A stretch of DNA of 32,779 bases from Acidobacteriota bacterium. GTDB taxonomy: Bacteria > Acidobacteriota > Terriglobia > Versatilivoradales > Versatilivoraceae. The DNA lies in NCBI GenBank assembly GCA_028875575.1, contig JAPPDF010000100.1, positions 1-32,779 of the forward strand, given 5' to 3'. Shown here piece by piece: positions 1 to 9,194 of the stretch; position 1 is the first letter of the stretch; every line of letters starts with the position of its first letter. Under the pieces are notes generated by a model, which did no database searches, had not been told where the DNA came from, and saw nothing but the letters and a program-made list of their open reading frames with translations. The position numbers were made by a program, and so were the translations under genes.

Positions 1-25
1 CACCATTACCGAAATACTGGAATAG
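1..25 (+). CDS. tuf: elongation factor Tu, last 7 codons (partial)
   Basis: Codons 2-22 read T-I-T-E-I-L-E followed by TAG at 23-25. This matches the usual C-terminal end of bacterial EF-Tu (typically GAG-[TV]-[IV]-TE-I-[IL]-E). tuf commonly precedes rpsJ in the str-S10 cluster, and rpsJ starts 49 bases downstream, so the position fits. The rest of the gene lies off the left edge. With only seven residues the call rests on the combination of motif and context. Confidence 0.8.
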
Positions 26-74
26 GAGCGCCCAACCTCCTTGAGCCCATTGCCTCCGCGAATGAGAGCCATAG

Positions 75-401
75 ATGCTGAACGAAAAGATACGCATCCG
101 ACTGAAAGCCTTTGACTACCGGATTCTGGATCAATCCGCCGGAGAGATCGTGGATACGGCCCGGCGCACCGGGGCTCGAATCGCCGGGCCGATTCCGCTT
201 CCCACGGCCAAGAACAAATACTGCGTCCTCCGGTCCCCTCACGTGGACAAGAAGTCGCGTGAACAATTCGAGATACGGACCCACAAGCGGCTACTGGATA
301 TTCTGGAGCCCACCCCGCAAACCATCGATGCCTTGATGAAGCTCGATCTGCCGGCAGGGGTTGACGTCGAGATCAAGGCATATGGCAAGGAGCACAAGTG
401 A
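75..401 (+). CDS. rpsJ: 30S ribosomal protein S10
   Basis: The 108-residue protein (usual length about 102-105) is a full S10. It starts [22 protein letters not shown], has the PIPLPT segment near residues 40-45 and the [17 protein letters not shown] stretch near 56-72. S10 sits in the 30S head and also pairs with NusB in antitermination complexes. It opens the S10 operon here, as in most bacteria. The ATG at 75 gives the conserved start; only a weak purine stretch (TGAGAG) lies upstream. An inverted repeat separates it from rplC. Confidence 0.97.
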   Translation: MLNEKIRIRLKAFDYRILDQSAGEIVDTARRTGARIAGPIPLPTAKNKYCVLRSPHVDKKSREQFEIRTHKRLLDILEPTPQTIDALMKLDLPAGVDVEIKAYGKEHK

Positions 402-408
402 GAGTGGA

Positions 409-450
409 GGATTTTGTCCGCCCATGCAGGCCGAGTCCGGCACAAAATCC
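409..450 (+). promoter_or_regulatory. inverted repeat between rpsJ and rplC
   Basis: GGATTTTGT-CCG (409-420) is complementary to CGG-C-ACAAAATCC (438-450). This gives 12 base pairs with one bulged C and a 17-base loop, ending 33 bases before the rplC start. There is no T-tract, so it is not a standard intrinsic terminator. It could be a processing site or a translational control element for the L3-L4-L23 segment. The structure is visible; the function is not known. Confidence 0.5.
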
Positions 451-483
451 GGTTCCCACAGCCAGTGACCGGGAGTTTGACCG

Positions 484-1116
484 ATGGTGAATGGCATTCT
501 GGGTGTCAAGATCGGGATGACCCAGTTGTTCGAGGACGGGGGGCGTGTCATTCCGGCTACCGTGATCCAGGCCGGGCCTTGCGTGGTCGTGCAGAAAAAG
601 ACGGCCGATCGGGAAGGCTATGACGCCGTGCAACTGGGTTTGATCGAGTTCACTTCGGCCAAGCGAGTCGGTCAACCCATGCGTGGCCATTTCAAGAAGG
701 CCAAGGTGGCTCCGGTTCGTTTCCTGAAGGAATTGCGCTTATCCGATGGCGTCGAAGATACGGCAGTGGGATCCAAAGTGCTGGTGGACCAGTTTAGCGA
801 CAGCGACGAAGTGGACGTGACCGGCGTAAGCAAGGGCAAGGGTTTCGCCGGGGTGATGAAGCGGCACAATTTCAGCGGGGGCGTGGCCAGCCACGGTTCC
901 ATGTTTCATCGTGCTCCGGGATCGATCGGTGCTTCCGCATTCCCCTCGCGCGTCGTCAAGGGCATGAAGGGCGCCGGTCACATGGGGCAGCGCCAGGTAA
1001 CGGTGAAAGGCTTGAAAGTTGTGCGCGTGGACGCGGAAAAGAATCTGCTGATCGTCAAGGGAGCCGTTCCCGGTGCCAACGGGGACTATCTGATTGTTCG
1101 CAGGAACCGGCAATAG
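484..1116 (+). CDS. rplC: 50S ribosomal protein L3
   Basis: The 210 residues match full-length bacterial L3 (about 209). The start [17 protein letters not shown] is the canonical N-terminus. The long internal loop near residues 115-165 carries [14 protein letters not shown] and [17 protein letters not shown], the part of L3 that reaches toward the peptidyl transferase centre. GGGAG lies about 9 bases before the ATG as ribosome binding site. The gene is followed by rplD with almost no gap. Confidence 0.97.
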   Translation: MVNGILGVKIGMTQLFEDGGRVIPATVIQAGPCVVVQKKTADREGYDAVQLGLIEFTSAKRVGQPMRGHFKKAKVAPVRFLKELRLSDGVEDTAVGSKVLVDQFSDSDEVDVTGVSKGKGFAGVMKRHNFSGGVASHGSMFHRAPGSIGASAFPSRVVKGMKGAGHMGQRQVTVKGLKVVRVDAEKNLLIVKGAVPGANGDYLIVRRNRQ

Positions 1117-1145
1117 AGGTGGCGGGCCGGCCTGGCGGCGGGCCA

Positions 1146-1784
1146 ATGGAGCGGGTCGTGGCAACGCTTGATGTTGTGAATCTGGAGAATGAGGTGGTTG
1201 ATCAACTCGATCTCCACGACACTGTTTTTTCGGCCAAAGTCAACAAGAGCCTGCTCTATCTGGCGGTGAAACACTACCGTGACAGCCTCAGACAGGGTAC
1301 TCACGCCACCAAGACCCGTGCTCAGGTGCGTGGCGGAGGTAGAAAACCCTGGCGGCAGAAGGGTACCGGGAGAGCCAGGGTTGGAAGTTCCCGCAATCCA
1401 CTCTGGAGAAAGGGTGGAGTGGCCCATGGGCCGAAGCCCAGGTCCTACGCCTTTCGCCTTCCCAGGAAAATGCTGCTGGGTGCGATGCGTTCGGCCCTGA
1501 GCGACAGATTTGGCTCGAACTGTATCAGGGTGGTCGCCGATTTCGCCTTGCCCAATCACAAGACCAGGGAGCTGGACGAGGTACTGAGGAAGCTGGAGAC
1601 GCGGAGGAAGCTTCTCATCGTGGACAACGGGGACAATGAAAACCTGGCCCGAGCCTCCGGGAATTTGCCGGAAGTGAAAGTCGTATCCAGTCGCGGGGTT
1701 ACCGTTTACGATCTGCTGAATTCCAGGAGCATTCTTTTCTCCAGGAAGGCCATTGAGAAACTTCAGGAGGGTCTGCAAACGTGA
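1146..1784 (+). CDS. rplD: 50S ribosomal protein L4
   Basis: This encodes L4 of 212 residues from the ATG at 1146. The extended tunnel loop is recognisable as RGGGRKPWRQKGTGRARVG and the following KGGVAHGPKPRSY. The frame is also open to a GTG at 1119, which would add a glycine- and proline-rich leader (MAGRPGGGP) that normal L4 proteins lack, so I prefer the internal ATG even though its ribosome binding site is poor. In Escherichia coli L4 represses its own operon; no matching leader structure can be identified here. The stop overlaps the rplW start codon. Confidence 0.94.
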   Translation: MERVVATLDVVNLENEVVDQLDLHDTVFSAKVNKSLLYLAVKHYRDSLRQGTHATKTRAQVRGGGRKPWRQKGTGRARVGSSRNPLWRKGGVAHGPKPRSYAFRLPRKMLLGAMRSALSDRFGSNCIRVVADFALPNHKTRELDEVLRKLETRRKLLIVDNGDNENLARASGNLPEVKVVSSRGVTVYDLLNSRSILFSRKAIEKLQEGLQT

Positions 1785-2071
1785 ACCTGGCCTCGATCGT
1801 GAAGCGCCCGATCATCACCGAGAAGGCCCTGGGTCTGAAGGAAGACCACAGGTATCTATGCTTTGAAGTGTCTGCACGGGCCAATAAGCATCAGGTAAAG
1901 CAAGCTGTAGAGAAGCTCTTCAACGTCAAGGTGGCTTCGGTTAATACGGCCGGCTTCAAGGGGAAAATGCGACGTCAGGGACGCTATGTCGGGAGGCGGC
2001 CCGATTGGAAGAAGGCCTTCGTCAAGCTAAAGCCGGGCGAAAAAATGATTGAATACGCGGACAATGCTTAG
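1781..2071 (+). CDS. rplW: 50S ribosomal protein L23
   Basis: The 96-residue protein starts with GTG overlapping the rplD stop by 4 bases, which suggests translational coupling. SIVKRPIITEKAL at the N-terminus and the later YVGRRPDWKKAFVKL are classic L23. The family binds 23S rRNA at the exit tunnel and forms the docking site for trigger factor and SRP. Length is normal (about 95-100). It is followed by a 144-base gap containing a heptanucleotide repeat, unusual inside this operon. Confidence 0.96.
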   Translation: MNLASIVKRPIITEKALGLKEDHRYLCFEVSARANKHQVKQAVEKLFNVKVASVNTAGFKGKMRRQGRYVGRRPDWKKAFVKLKPGEKMIEYADNA

Positions 2072-2176
2072 TGCAGGGTGGAGAGTGATTTTGAGCAGTG
2101 AGTCAAGCATCTTGTCGATCTCGGCACGTCATTCAACAGGTGCAAAAATGGCATGTGGCGCTCTCCTGTTTCTTCA

Positions 2177-2215
2177 ACTATCCACTAACCACCATTCACT
2201 AGCCACTTTCTAACC
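2177..2215 (+). repeat. heptanucleotide repeat array (ACTNNCC type) abutting rplB
   Basis: Successive 7-base units ACTATCC, ACTAACC, ACCATTC, ACTAGCC and ACTTTCT are followed by AACC, which runs directly into the rplB ATG at 2216. A G-rich stretch at about 2074-2100, including GGAGAGT (2080-2086), is a degenerate reverse complement of the same unit, so the L23-L2 gap may hold a mirror-image pair like the one at 9.2-9.36 kb. The period and consensus are visible directly. Confidence 0.75.
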
Positions 2216-3040
2216 ATGGGCCTTAAAACCTTCAGACCCTTTACGCCCTCGTTGCGATTCACCTCGGTGACGACTTCCGAGGGACTCAGCCAAAAGCGTC
2301 CAAAGAAGAGCCTGACTACAGGCAAGTCCAGGACCGGGGGCCGTAACAATCTGGGTCGCATGACCGTGCGCCATCGAGGGGGAGGGCACAAGAGGCTCTA
2401 TCGCCAAATCGATTTCAAGCGCGACAAATTCGGCGTGCCGGCCAAGGTCGCTGCAGTGGAATACGACCCGAACCGATCGGCCCGAATTGCGCTGCTTCAC
2501 TACAGGGATGGTGAAAAGCGTTACATCATTCATCCCGTGGGTCTCGAGGTTGGAGCTACGGTTGTTTCCGGACCGGAAGCCGACATCCTGGTCGGCAATG
2601 CGCTGCCTCTGAAGAATATCCCGCTGGGAACCACCATCCACAATATCGAGTTGCGGAAGGGTGGGGGAGCCCAAATGGCCCGTTCGGCCGGGAGTGCGGC
2701 TCAACTGGTTGCCAGGGAGGGTGCCTACGCCCAGGTGAAGATGCCGTCCGGCGAGGTCAGGCGGGTCCACGTCGACTGTCTGGCGACGGTCGGGCAGGTA
2801 GGTAATACCGACCACAGCAACATCAGCCTGGGCAAGGCCGGAAAACAGCGGTGGTTGGGACGTCGACCGACAGTGCGGGGTGTGGCCATGAACCCGGTCG
2901 ACCATCCCCACGGAGGCGGCGAGGGAAGGACCTCCGGAGGGCGCCATCCGGTGACGCCCTGGGGGCAGCCGACCAGGGGGTTCAGGACCCGAAACAACAA
3001 GAGAACCGATTCGTTTATCGTGAAACGAAGGGGCAAGTAA
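2216..3040 (+). CDS. rplB: 50S ribosomal protein L2
   Basis: Full-length L2 of 274 residues (usual 273-277). The N-terminus [14 protein letters not shown] is canonical and fixes the ATG at 2216. The C-terminal part contains [16 protein letters not shown], with the conserved histidine near the peptidyl transferase centre, then [12 protein letters not shown]. Oddly, there is no Shine-Dalgarno sequence: the 39 bases upstream are a heptanucleotide repeat ending at the ATG, and rplW stops 144 bases earlier, so simple translational coupling is unlikely. Confidence 0.97.
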   Translation: MGLKTFRPFTPSLRFTSVTTSEGLSQKRPKKSLTTGKSRTGGRNNLGRMTVRHRGGGHKRLYRQIDFKRDKFGVPAKVAAVEYDPNRSARIALLHYRDGEKRYIIHPVGLEVGATVVSGPEADILVGNALPLKNIPLGTTIHNIELRKGGGAQMARSAGSAAQLVAREGAYAQVKMPSGEVRRVHVDCLATVGQVGNTDHSNISLGKAGKQRWLGRRPTVRGVAMNPVDHPHGGGEGRTSGGRHPVTPWGQPTRGFRTRNNKRTDSFIVKRRGK

Positions 3041-3063
3041 CGGGACCTCCCGGAGGTGAGTAG

Positions 3064-3351
3064 ATGGGGCGATCGGTAAAAAAGGGACCATTTGTGGACC
3101 GCAGCCTGGCCAGGTTGGTAGACGGCATGAACAAGCGGTTCGAGAAGAAGGTGATCAAGACCTGGTCGCGGAGGTCCACCATCATTCCCGACATGGTCGG
3201 CCATACCTTCGCAGTGCACAACGGCAGGAGATTTATTCCGGTTTTTGTGACTGAGAATATGGTGGGACACAAGTTGGGAGAATTTTCTCCCAGCCGCATG
3301 TTCAGGGGGCACAGCTCAAAGTCCACCGAAAAGACGGCCTCGCGATCCTGA
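3064..3351 (+). CDS. rpsS: 30S ribosomal protein S19
   Basis: This 95-residue protein begins [18 protein letters not shown] and contains [22 protein letters not shown] and [13 protein letters not shown], diagnostic of S19 in the 30S head, where it contacts S13. A strong site, GGAGGTGAG, lies just upstream of the ATG. Length is usual for the family. It lies between rplB and rplV as in the conserved S10 operon order. Confidence 0.97.
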   Translation: MGRSVKKGPFVDRSLARLVDGMNKRFEKKVIKTWSRRSTIIPDMVGHTFAVHNGRRFIPVFVTENMVGHKLGEFSPSRMFRGHSSKSTEKTASRS

Positions 3352-3383
3352 GGTCTGCAAGGCCCGTCTGGAGCTTGAATCTG

Positions 3384-3719
3384 ATGGAAGCTCGTGCTAC
3401 CGCCAAATTCATCCGCAGCTCGCCGCAAAAGGTCCGGTTGGTTGTTGACCTGATCCGGGGGCGCAACGTTTCGGAAGCGCTGGACATTCTGCGCTTCACC
3501 AAGAAGAGGGCAGCTACGCAGGTTACCAAGGTCCTGAAGTCGGCCATCGCCAATGCGGAACAGAAAGACGAGGCCACCGACGTGGACCGGTTGTCGGTGA
3601 GCAAGGCTTACGTCAACGAGGGGCCGCGGATGAAGCGGATGCGTCCGGCTCCCATGGGGCGGGCATTGCGATACCAGCGGCGAATGAGCCACATCTCGAT
3701 TCATGTGTCGGACGAATAG
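3384..3719 (+). CDS. rplV: 50S ribosomal protein L22
   Basis: From ATG 3384 the product is 111 residues, beginning [20 protein letters not shown], the usual L22 start. The frame is open to a TTG at 3375, but GGAG at 3370-3373 is too close to that codon and better placed for 3384. The C-terminal hairpin region [18 protein letters not shown] is the loop that lines the exit tunnel and is involved in macrolide sensitivity in other bacteria. rpsC starts 14 bases after the stop. Confidence 0.95.
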   Translation: MEARATAKFIRSSPQKVRLVVDLIRGRNVSEALDILRFTKKRAATQVTKVLKSAIANAEQKDEATDVDRLSVSKAYVNEGPRMKRMRPAPMGRALRYQRRMSHISIHVSDE

Positions 3720-3733
3720 ATAAGGAGGGGCGC

Positions 3734-4396
3734 GTGGGACAGAAAGTACATCCCTTTGGTCTTCGCTTGGGATACAACAAAACCTGGCGTTCCCGCTGGT
3801 ACGCCAAGAAGGACTACGGAACGTTGTTGCACGAAGACCTGCGCCTGAAGACGGAACTCAAGAAGCAGTTGGGGCACGCCGGGGTCTCGAACATTGAGAT
3901 CGAACGGCCCGGCAACAAGATCCGAGTCACCATTTACACCTCCCGGCCCGGAATCATCATCGGCCGCAAGGGTTCCGAGATCGACAAGCTCAAGGTGGAT
4001 TTGCAGCAGAGGACCAATCGCGAAGTTTTCATCAACATCAATGAGATTCATCGCCCGGAGCTCGAGGCTCAACTGGTAGCTGAATCCATTGCGCTTCAGC
4101 TTAAAAAGCGGATTGCTTTTCGGCGGGCGATGCGGAAGGCCGTGGACTCCGCCCTCAAAGTCAACGCCAAGGGCATCAGGGTCTGTTGTGCGGGACGTCT
4201 GAACGGAGCTGAAATCGCGCGAACCGAATGGTACCTCCAGGGTCGACTTCCTCTCCACACGCTGCGGGCCGATATCGACTATGGTTTCGCGGAATCCTTT
4301 ACCACTTACGGATTGATTGGCGTCAAGGTCTGGATTTACAAGGGAGACCTCTTTCCGGTGACCAAAAAGGCCTCGGAGATCGGTGCCAAACTCTGA
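3734..4396 (+). CDS. rpsC: 30S ribosomal protein S3
   Basis: The 220-residue S3 (usual 210-235) starts with GTG at 3734 after AAGGAGG. It begins [21 protein letters not shown] and carries a KH domain with the GXXG loop in [10 protein letters not shown] at about residues 75-84. The C-terminal domain includes [20 protein letters not shown] and the DIDYGFAES segment. S3 sits at the mRNA entry channel with S4 and S5, which makes the loss of the local S4 gene notable. Confidence 0.97.
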   Translation: MGQKVHPFGLRLGYNKTWRSRWYAKKDYGTLLHEDLRLKTELKKQLGHAGVSNIEIERPGNKIRVTIYTSRPGIIIGRKGSEIDKLKVDLQQRTNREVFININEIHRPELEAQLVAESIALQLKKRIAFRRAMRKAVDSALKVNAKGIRVCCAGRLNGAEIARTEWYLQGRLPLHTLRADIDYGFAESFTTYGLIGVKVWIYKGDLFPVTKKASEIGAKL

Positions 4397-4417
4397 TCAA
4401 CCCGGTGGGGATCTGAA

Positions 4418-4843
4418 ATGTTAATGCCCAAGAAGGTCAAATTTCGCAAACAGCAGCGTGGGCGCAATTGCGGCAAGGCCTGGCGCGGCTCGGAAATCTC
4501 CTTCGGAGACTATGGACTGAAGGTGCTGGAACCCGCCTGGATTACCGATCGCCAGATCGAAGCGGCCCGTATCGCCATGACCCGTGCCGTCAGGCGCGGC
4601 GGAAAAATCTGGATTCGCCTGTTCCCGGATAAGCCCGTGACCAAGAAGCCGGCAGAAACTCGCATGGGAAAGGGCAAGGGATCTCCCGAGTATTGGGTAG
4701 CCGTGGTCCGCCCGGGTAAGGTCATCTTCGAGATGGAAGGCGTGGACCGGGATGTGGCACGGGAAGCCATGCGTTTGGCCGCCAACAAGTTGCCGGCCAA
4801 AACCAAGTTCGTCTACAGGCCCAATGCGGGGGGCGAGGCATGA
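4418..4843 (+). CDS. rplP: 50S ribosomal protein L16
   Basis: The 141-residue L16 starts [16 protein letters not shown]. The canonical family start is ML-x-PKR, so ATG 4418 is preferred over ATG 4424. The central [28 protein letters not shown] block (shown in part) and the [17 protein letters not shown] stretch identify it. L16 contacts the tRNA elbow near the A site. Its stop overlaps the start of rpmC. Confidence 0.96.
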   Translation: MLMPKKVKFRKQQRGRNCGKAWRGSEISFGDYGLKVLEPAWITDRQIEAARIAMTRAVRRGGKIWIRLFPDKPVTKKPAETRMGKGKGSPEYWVAVVRPGKVIFEMEGVDRDVAREAMRLAANKLPAKTKFVYRPNAGGEA

Positions 4844-5049
4844 CACCCGAGCAGATCAGGGATTTCTCGGACGAAGAACTGGTCAGCCAGGAAAACGACA
4901 TGGCCGAGCAGATCTTTCGACTGCGACTGCAACTGGCAATGGGTCAGGCGGAGGGGACGCACAAGCTGCAGCAGTTGAAAAAGGACGTGGCCCGGATCAA
5001 GACGGTACGACGGGAGCGCCAACTGCAGAAGCCAAGGGATGCAGGATAG
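4840..5049 (+). CDS. rpmC: 50S ribosomal protein L29
   Basis: A 69-residue helical protein starting with an ATG that overlaps the rplP stop. The pattern [20 protein letters not shown] followed by [14 protein letters not shown] and [11 protein letters not shown] is the L29 helical hairpin. L29 lies at the polypeptide exit site next to L23. Length is normal (60-70). A 107-base gap with a structured repeat separates it from rpsQ, where many genomes have almost no gap. Confidence 0.94.
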   Translation: MTPEQIRDFSDEELVSQENDMAEQIFRLRLQLAMGQAEGTHKLQQLKKDVARIKTVRRERQLQKPRDAG

Positions 5050-5053
5050 CCGC

Positions 5054-5113
5054 GCCTCCGCCCCACACGACGGGGCGGTTGATACAGGGTAAAACAGGAG
5101 CGTTTCGGGCAAG
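5054..5113 (+). repeat. dispersed structured repeat, copy A (rpmC-rpsQ gap)
   Basis: CCGCCCC (5058-5064) pairs with GGGGCGG (5072-5078) around the loop ACACGAC. A core beginning CGGTTGATACAGGG follows, running 5076-5113. The same core occurs in reverse orientation at 32659-32696, matching at 32 of 38 positions with six differences, all transitions. Bases 5058-5074 also recur exactly, inverted, at 17270-17286. It lies wholly in the rpmC-rpsQ gap of the spc operon. No function is known to me. Confidence 0.75.
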
Positions 5114-5156
5114 AGGAACCGGAGCCCTTCCGATCCGGGATCAGGAGCGCAAGGCC

Positions 5157-5423
5157 ATGGGCAGCGGAGAGAAAACAGGTCGAAGGAACGCCAAGGTTGG
5201 GGTCGTCAAGAGCGATGGGATGGACAAGACTGTGGTGGTTTCGGTGGAACGCCGGGTGCCCCATCCTCTTTACCGGCGCATTGTCACCAGGACTTCCAGC
5301 TTTCTGGCTCACGACGAGCAGAACGCCTGTGGTATCGGCGATCGGGTAGCCATCGTGGAGACCCGCCCAACCAGTAAAAACAAGCGGTGGCGCGTGTCCC
5401 GCATCATCACCAAGGCCAGTTGA
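5157..5423 (+). CDS. rpsQ: 30S ribosomal protein S17
   Basis: The 88-residue S17 from ATG 5157 contains [20 protein letters not shown] near residues 13-32 and the later [20 protein letters not shown], the OB-fold signature of S17. The frame is open far upstream, through the repeat and rpmC, but only the part from 5157 resembles S17; CAGGAG about 11 bases upstream could serve as ribosome binding site. The protein is an early 16S rRNA binder. Usual length is 80-90. Confidence 0.93.
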   Translation: MGSGEKTGRRNAKVGVVKSDGMDKTVVVSVERRVPHPLYRRIVTRTSSFLAHDEQNACGIGDRVAIVETRPTSKNKRWRVSRIITKAS

Positions 5424-5469
5424 ACTTGGGTAGAGCGGCGCCTGAGCCGGTTGACGGAGAGATTGCACC

Positions 5470-5838
5470 GTGATTCAAATGGGCACCATCCTGGAAGTCG
5501 CCGATAATTCGGGCGCCCGCAGGCTCGCCTGTATTTTGCCGTTAGGAGGGGGCACGGGGGCCAAGGCCGCCTTGGGAGATGTGGTGACGGCCGCTGTCAA
5601 GGATGTGACCCCCGATGGCAATGTCAAGAAGGGCAGGGTAGTCAAGGCGGTGATTGTGAGGGCGCGCAAGGAGACCCGCCGGCGGGATGGTTCCTACATT
5701 CGCTTCGACCAGAACGCGGCGGTGCTGATCAACGACCAGGGAGAACCGGTGGGAACGCGCGTCTTCGGGCCGGTTGCCCGGGAGTTGCGTGACAAGCGAT
5801 TCCTTAGGATCGTCTCTCTGGCGCCGGAGGTAATCTGA
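5470..5838 (+). CDS. rplN: 50S ribosomal protein L14
   Basis: A 122-residue L14 beginning with GTG 5470 as [20 protein letters not shown], the universally conserved start. [20 protein letters not shown] and the C-terminal [13 protein letters not shown] are also typical. L14 forms the intersubunit bridge with 16S rRNA and is the docking site of RsfS in the family. Length is exactly usual. rplX begins one base after the stop. Confidence 0.97.
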   Translation: MIQMGTILEVADNSGARRLACILPLGGGTGAKAALGDVVTAAVKDVTPDGNVKKGRVVKAVIVRARKETRRRDGSYIRFDQNAAVLINDQGEPVGTRVFGPVARELRDKRFLRIVSLAPEVI

Positions 5839-5839
5839 A

Positions 5840-6175
5840 ATGGGGCGTCCACGTCGAGTCGATATCCGGAGAAACGACCAGGTCAGGGTCATTGCCGGAA
5901 AGGACGTGAAGGAAGTCGGTCGCGTGTTGCGCGTGATCCATAACAAACAGCGGGTGGTTGTGGAAGGAATCAATATGGTCAAGCGCCATACCCGCCCCAA
6001 CCCCAGCCGGAATCTGAAGGGCGGGATCGTGGAGAGGGAAGGCCCCATACACGTGTCCAACGTAATGATCGTTTGCGGAGCCTGCGGGCAGCCGACCCGA
6101 ATCGGCCACCAGATACTGGCCGATGGAAAGAAGATCCGGGTTTGTCGCAAGTGTGAGGCTTCGCTGGACCGCTGA
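5840..6175 (+). CDS. rplX: 50S ribosomal protein L24, four-cysteine form
   Basis: The 111-residue L24 has the KOW-type N-terminus ([20 protein letters not shown]) and the [14 protein letters not shown] segment. The C-terminal part carries CGAC and CRKC pairs about 20 residues apart, consistent with a zinc-binding form also seen in other bacteria. L24 is an assembly initiator of the 50S subunit. Zinc binding is inferred from cysteine spacing only. Confidence 0.96.
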   Translation: MGRPRRVDIRRNDQVRVIAGKDVKEVGRVLRVIHNKQRVVVEGINMVKRHTRPNPSRNLKGGIVEREGPIHVSNVMIVCGACGQPTRIGHQILADGKKIRVCRKCEASLDR

Positions 6176-6209
6176 CCCCCGAGGCGGGCGTGCTGGAGAA
6201 GAAGAATTC

Positions 6210-6749
6210 ATGAGCCGACTCAAGGACCGCTATCAGAAGGAAATCATGCCGGCTTTGCAGAAGGAGTTTGGCTACAGCAATGTGATGGCGGTGCCCAAGC
6301 TGGAAAAGATCGTGGTCAACATCGGCCTGGGGGAAGCGATCCAGAACCCCAAGCTGTTGGATGCGGCCATGGACGAACTGGGAGCGATCACCGGACAAAG
6401 GCCCGTCATCAATCGAGCCCGAAAGTCGATCGCTTCATTCAAGCTTCGGCAGGGAATGGCCATCGCTTGCTCGGTCACGCTTCGGGCCGGCCGCATGTAC
6501 GAGTTTTTCGATCGTCTGATCAACATTGCGCTCCCCAGGGTCCGAGACTTCCGAGGACTTTCCACCAGGTCTTTCGACGGGCGCGGGAACTATACGCTGG
6601 GGTTGCGGGATCAATTGGTGTTTCCGGAGATTGACTACTCCAAGGTCGGCAAAATCAAAGGAATGAACGTGTGCATGGTTACCAGCGCCAAGACCGACGA
6701 TGAAGCCAGAAGCTTGTTGGGTCTCTTGGGGCTCCCTTTCCGACGATGA
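6210..6749 (+). CDS. rplE: 50S ribosomal protein L5
   Basis: From ATG 6210 the product is 179 residues, the standard L5 length, beginning [36 protein letters not shown] and the later [20 protein letters not shown] are diagnostic. GGAGAAGAAG upstream serves as ribosome binding site. The frame is open back to 6123 inside rplX, but that part is not L5-like. L5 binds 5S rRNA with L18. Confidence 0.96.
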   Translation: MSRLKDRYQKEIMPALQKEFGYSNVMAVPKLEKIVVNIGLGEAIQNPKLLDAAMDELGAITGQRPVINRARKSIASFKLRQGMAIACSVTLRAGRMYEFFDRLINIALPRVRDFRGLSTRSFDGRGNYTLGLRDQLVFPEIDYSKVGKIKGMNVCMVTSAKTDDEARSLLGLLGLPFRR

Positions 6750-6759
6750 GGTTGAATAG

Positions 6760-6945
6760 ATGGCCAGAGTCGCTCTGATAGCCAAGGCCAAAAAGAAGCC
6801 CAAGTTCAAGGTCCGGCGATACAACCGCTGCAGGCTCTGTGGTCGCCCGCGCGGTTACATGCGCAAGTTTCAGTTGTGTCGCCTCTGCTTTCGTCAGTTG
6901 GCCTTGAGGGGAGAACTTCCGGGAGTCATCAAGTCAAGTTGGTGA
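6760..6945 (+). CDS. rpsZ: 30S ribosomal protein S14, zinc-binding type Z
   Basis: A short 61-residue S14 with [20 protein letters not shown], that is CxxC-x12-CxxC, the zinc ribbon of type Z S14 (the zinc-free form is about 100 residues). The C-terminus [11 protein letters not shown] is canonical. It lies 10 bases after rplE in the normal spc operon position. A second, zinc-independent S14 gene could exist elsewhere, as in many genomes. Confidence 0.96.
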   Translation: MARVALIAKAKKKPKFKVRRYNRCRLCGRPRGYMRKFQLCRLCFRQLALRGELPGVIKSSW

Positions 6946-7006
6946 ACCCGATATAGTCCGCGATCCGGTGGGCCAACCGGGCCGCATTTGTGGAGCCTGA
7001 TGAAGT

Positions 7007-7405
7007 ATGAGCTTAACTGATCCCGTTGCAAACTACCTCACTCTCATTCGCAACGCCCTGCAGGCCAAGCACCAGAAGGTCGACATCCCCTGCTCTCGCC
7101 TGCTGACGGAAATGACCCGGATTCTCAAGGAAGAAGGGTATATCGCCAGCTTCAAGACCATTGACGAGGGCAGTAAGCGGTTCCTGAGAATCTATCTCCG
7201 TTACGGTCCCCGAGGCGAGCGGGTGATTTCGGGATTGCAGAGGATATCCCGGCCGGGTTGCCGGGTTTACGCTTCCAAGCGCAGGATCCCCTCGGTTCTC
7301 GGGAATCTGGGGATCAGCATTCTCACGACTCCCAAGGGAGTGATCACCGGGAACCGGGCACGCCGGGAAGGGGTTGGCGGAGAGGTACTCTGCTATATCT
7401 GGTAA
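7007..7405 (+). CDS. rpsH: 30S ribosomal protein S8
   Basis: The 132-residue S8 starts SLTDPVANYLTLIRNALQAK, and its C-terminal half has VISGLQRISRPGCRVY and ISILTTPKGVITGNRAR plus VGGEVLCYIW, all family hallmarks. S8 binds the central domain of 16S rRNA and in E. coli represses the spc operon at the L5 region. No comparable regulatory hairpin is identified near rplE here. The gap from rpsZ is 61 bases. Confidence 0.97.
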   Translation: MSLTDPVANYLTLIRNALQAKHQKVDIPCSRLLTEMTRILKEEGYIASFKTIDEGSKRFLRIYLRYGPRGERVISGLQRISRPGCRVYASKRRIPSVLGNLGISILTTPKGVITGNRARREGVGGEVLCYIW

Positions 7406-7438
7406 GTGCTCTTCGCAACCTGAAGCGGACGTTCAGCC

Positions 7439-7978
7439 ATGTCACGAGTCGGCAGACAGATCATTTCAATTCCGGAGGGCATCCAGGTGAGCATTTCGGA
7501 CCACCAGGTCCGTATTCAGGGGCCCAGGGGTCAAATGACAAGCGTGGTGCCGGAAGGAATACGCTTTGAGCAGACCGAGAAGGGAGTTCTCGCCACCCGA
7601 TCCTCGGATTCCAAGCAGCAGAAGGCACTCCACGGACTGGCCCGGAGTTTGTTGGCCAACGCGGTTGCCGGAGTAAGCCGGGGCTTCAGGAAGGAACTGG
7701 ACATCGTGGGCATCGGCTACCGGGCTGAGCACAAGGGGAAATCGGTCGTCTTCAGTCTGGGGTTTTCCCACCCCATCGACTTTCCGATCCCCGAGGGAAT
7801 CAGCGTTGAGGTGGAGCGACAGACGCACCTGGTCGTTTCGGGGGTGGACAAGCAGAAAGTAGGCCAGACTGCCGCTGACATCCGGTCCTTGCGCAAGCCC
7901 GATCCCTATAAGAACAAGGGGATTCGTTATACGGGGGAGAGGCTCAAGAAGAAAGTCGGCAAGACGGGGGCCAAGTAG
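7439..7978 (+). CDS. rplF: 50S ribosomal protein L6
   Basis: Full-length 179-residue L6 with duplicated fold. It starts SRVGRQIISIPEGIQVSI and contains GFRKELDIVGIGYRAEHKGK and the C-terminal signature RKPDPYKNKGIRYTGE at about residues 151-166. L6 lies near the factor-binding site of the 50S subunit. Start, length and position between rpsH and rplR are standard. Confidence 0.97.
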   Translation: MSRVGRQIISIPEGIQVSISDHQVRIQGPRGQMTSVVPEGIRFEQTEKGVLATRSSDSKQQKALHGLARSLLANAVAGVSRGFRKELDIVGIGYRAEHKGKSVVFSLGFSHPIDFPIPEGISVEVERQTHLVVSGVDKQKVGQTAADIRSLRKPDPYKNKGIRYTGERLKKKVGKTGAK

Positions 7979-8017
7979 CGGCAGGGTCTGTAGGCCCAGG
8001 TCGCCCAATCGGAAAAT

Positions 8018-8386
8018 ATGGCTAAACGGATTTCCAGAGGTCACATCCGCAAACGTATCCACGTGCGGGTGCGAAAAAAGATCAGAGGCTCGGGCGATCG
8101 ACCTCGGCTCAACGTGTTCCGCTCTGCCAGTCACATTTACGCCCAGGTCATCGACGACGACCAGGGCCGTACCCTGGCCTCCGCCTCGACGGTCGACAAG
8201 GAGATCCGCGAGCAAAACCGGAATGGGGGCAACTTGGCTGCAGCCACGGTCGTGGGCAGCCGGATCGCCGAACGAACCACCCGGCTTGGGATCAAGCGAG
8301 TGGTCTACGACCGGGGGGGCTATCTGTTTCACGGCCGGGTGAAGGCATTGGCGGATGCGGCCCGAAAGGGCGGCCTGGAGTTCTGA
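8018..8386 (+). CDS. rplR: 50S ribosomal protein L18
   Basis: The 122-residue protein has a basic N-terminus ([18 protein letters not shown]), then [22 protein letters not shown] and the C-terminal [19 protein letters not shown], typical of the 5S rRNA-binding L18. Length is normal (117-122). Spacing to rplF is 39 bases. It is followed by rpsE in standard order. Confidence 0.96.
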   Translation: MAKRISRGHIRKRIHVRVRKKIRGSGDRPRLNVFRSASHIYAQVIDDDQGRTLASASTVDKEIREQNRNGGNLAAATVVGSRIAERTTRLGIKRVVYDRGGYLFHGRVKALADAARKGGLEF

Positions 8387-8458
8387 CGCAAGCGTTGCGC
8401 CCACCTGGGCGCATTCCATTCTTCCAGCGGTCGCTGCAGAGTGTCGCAAGGAGGGCAT

Positions 8459-9014
<556 letters not shown>

Positions 9015-9031
<17 letters not shown>

Positions 9032-9194
9032 GCTGGTCAAGAGCGGCATCGGATGCTCGACCCGGCAAAAGCAGGTGATTCGTGGCTTGGGTTTCAGACG
9101 GCTGAACCAGACGGTCGCCCGACCCGATACTCCGGAAATTCGAGGCATGATCTTCAAGATTCGCCATCTCTTGGAGGTGAAGAGTGAAGTTTGA
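9015..9194 (+). CDS. rpmD: 50S ribosomal protein L30
   Basis: From ATG 9015 the protein has 59 residues, [20 protein letters not shown], the usual L30 length. It overlaps the rpsE end by 17 bases. [20 protein letters not shown] is the family core. Upstream in-frame ATGs at 8979 and 8982 would add a leader copied from inside rpsE and are less likely. The last codons (EVKSEV) lie in a heptanucleotide repeat, so the C-terminus may have been remodelled by repeat DNA. Confidence 0.93.
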
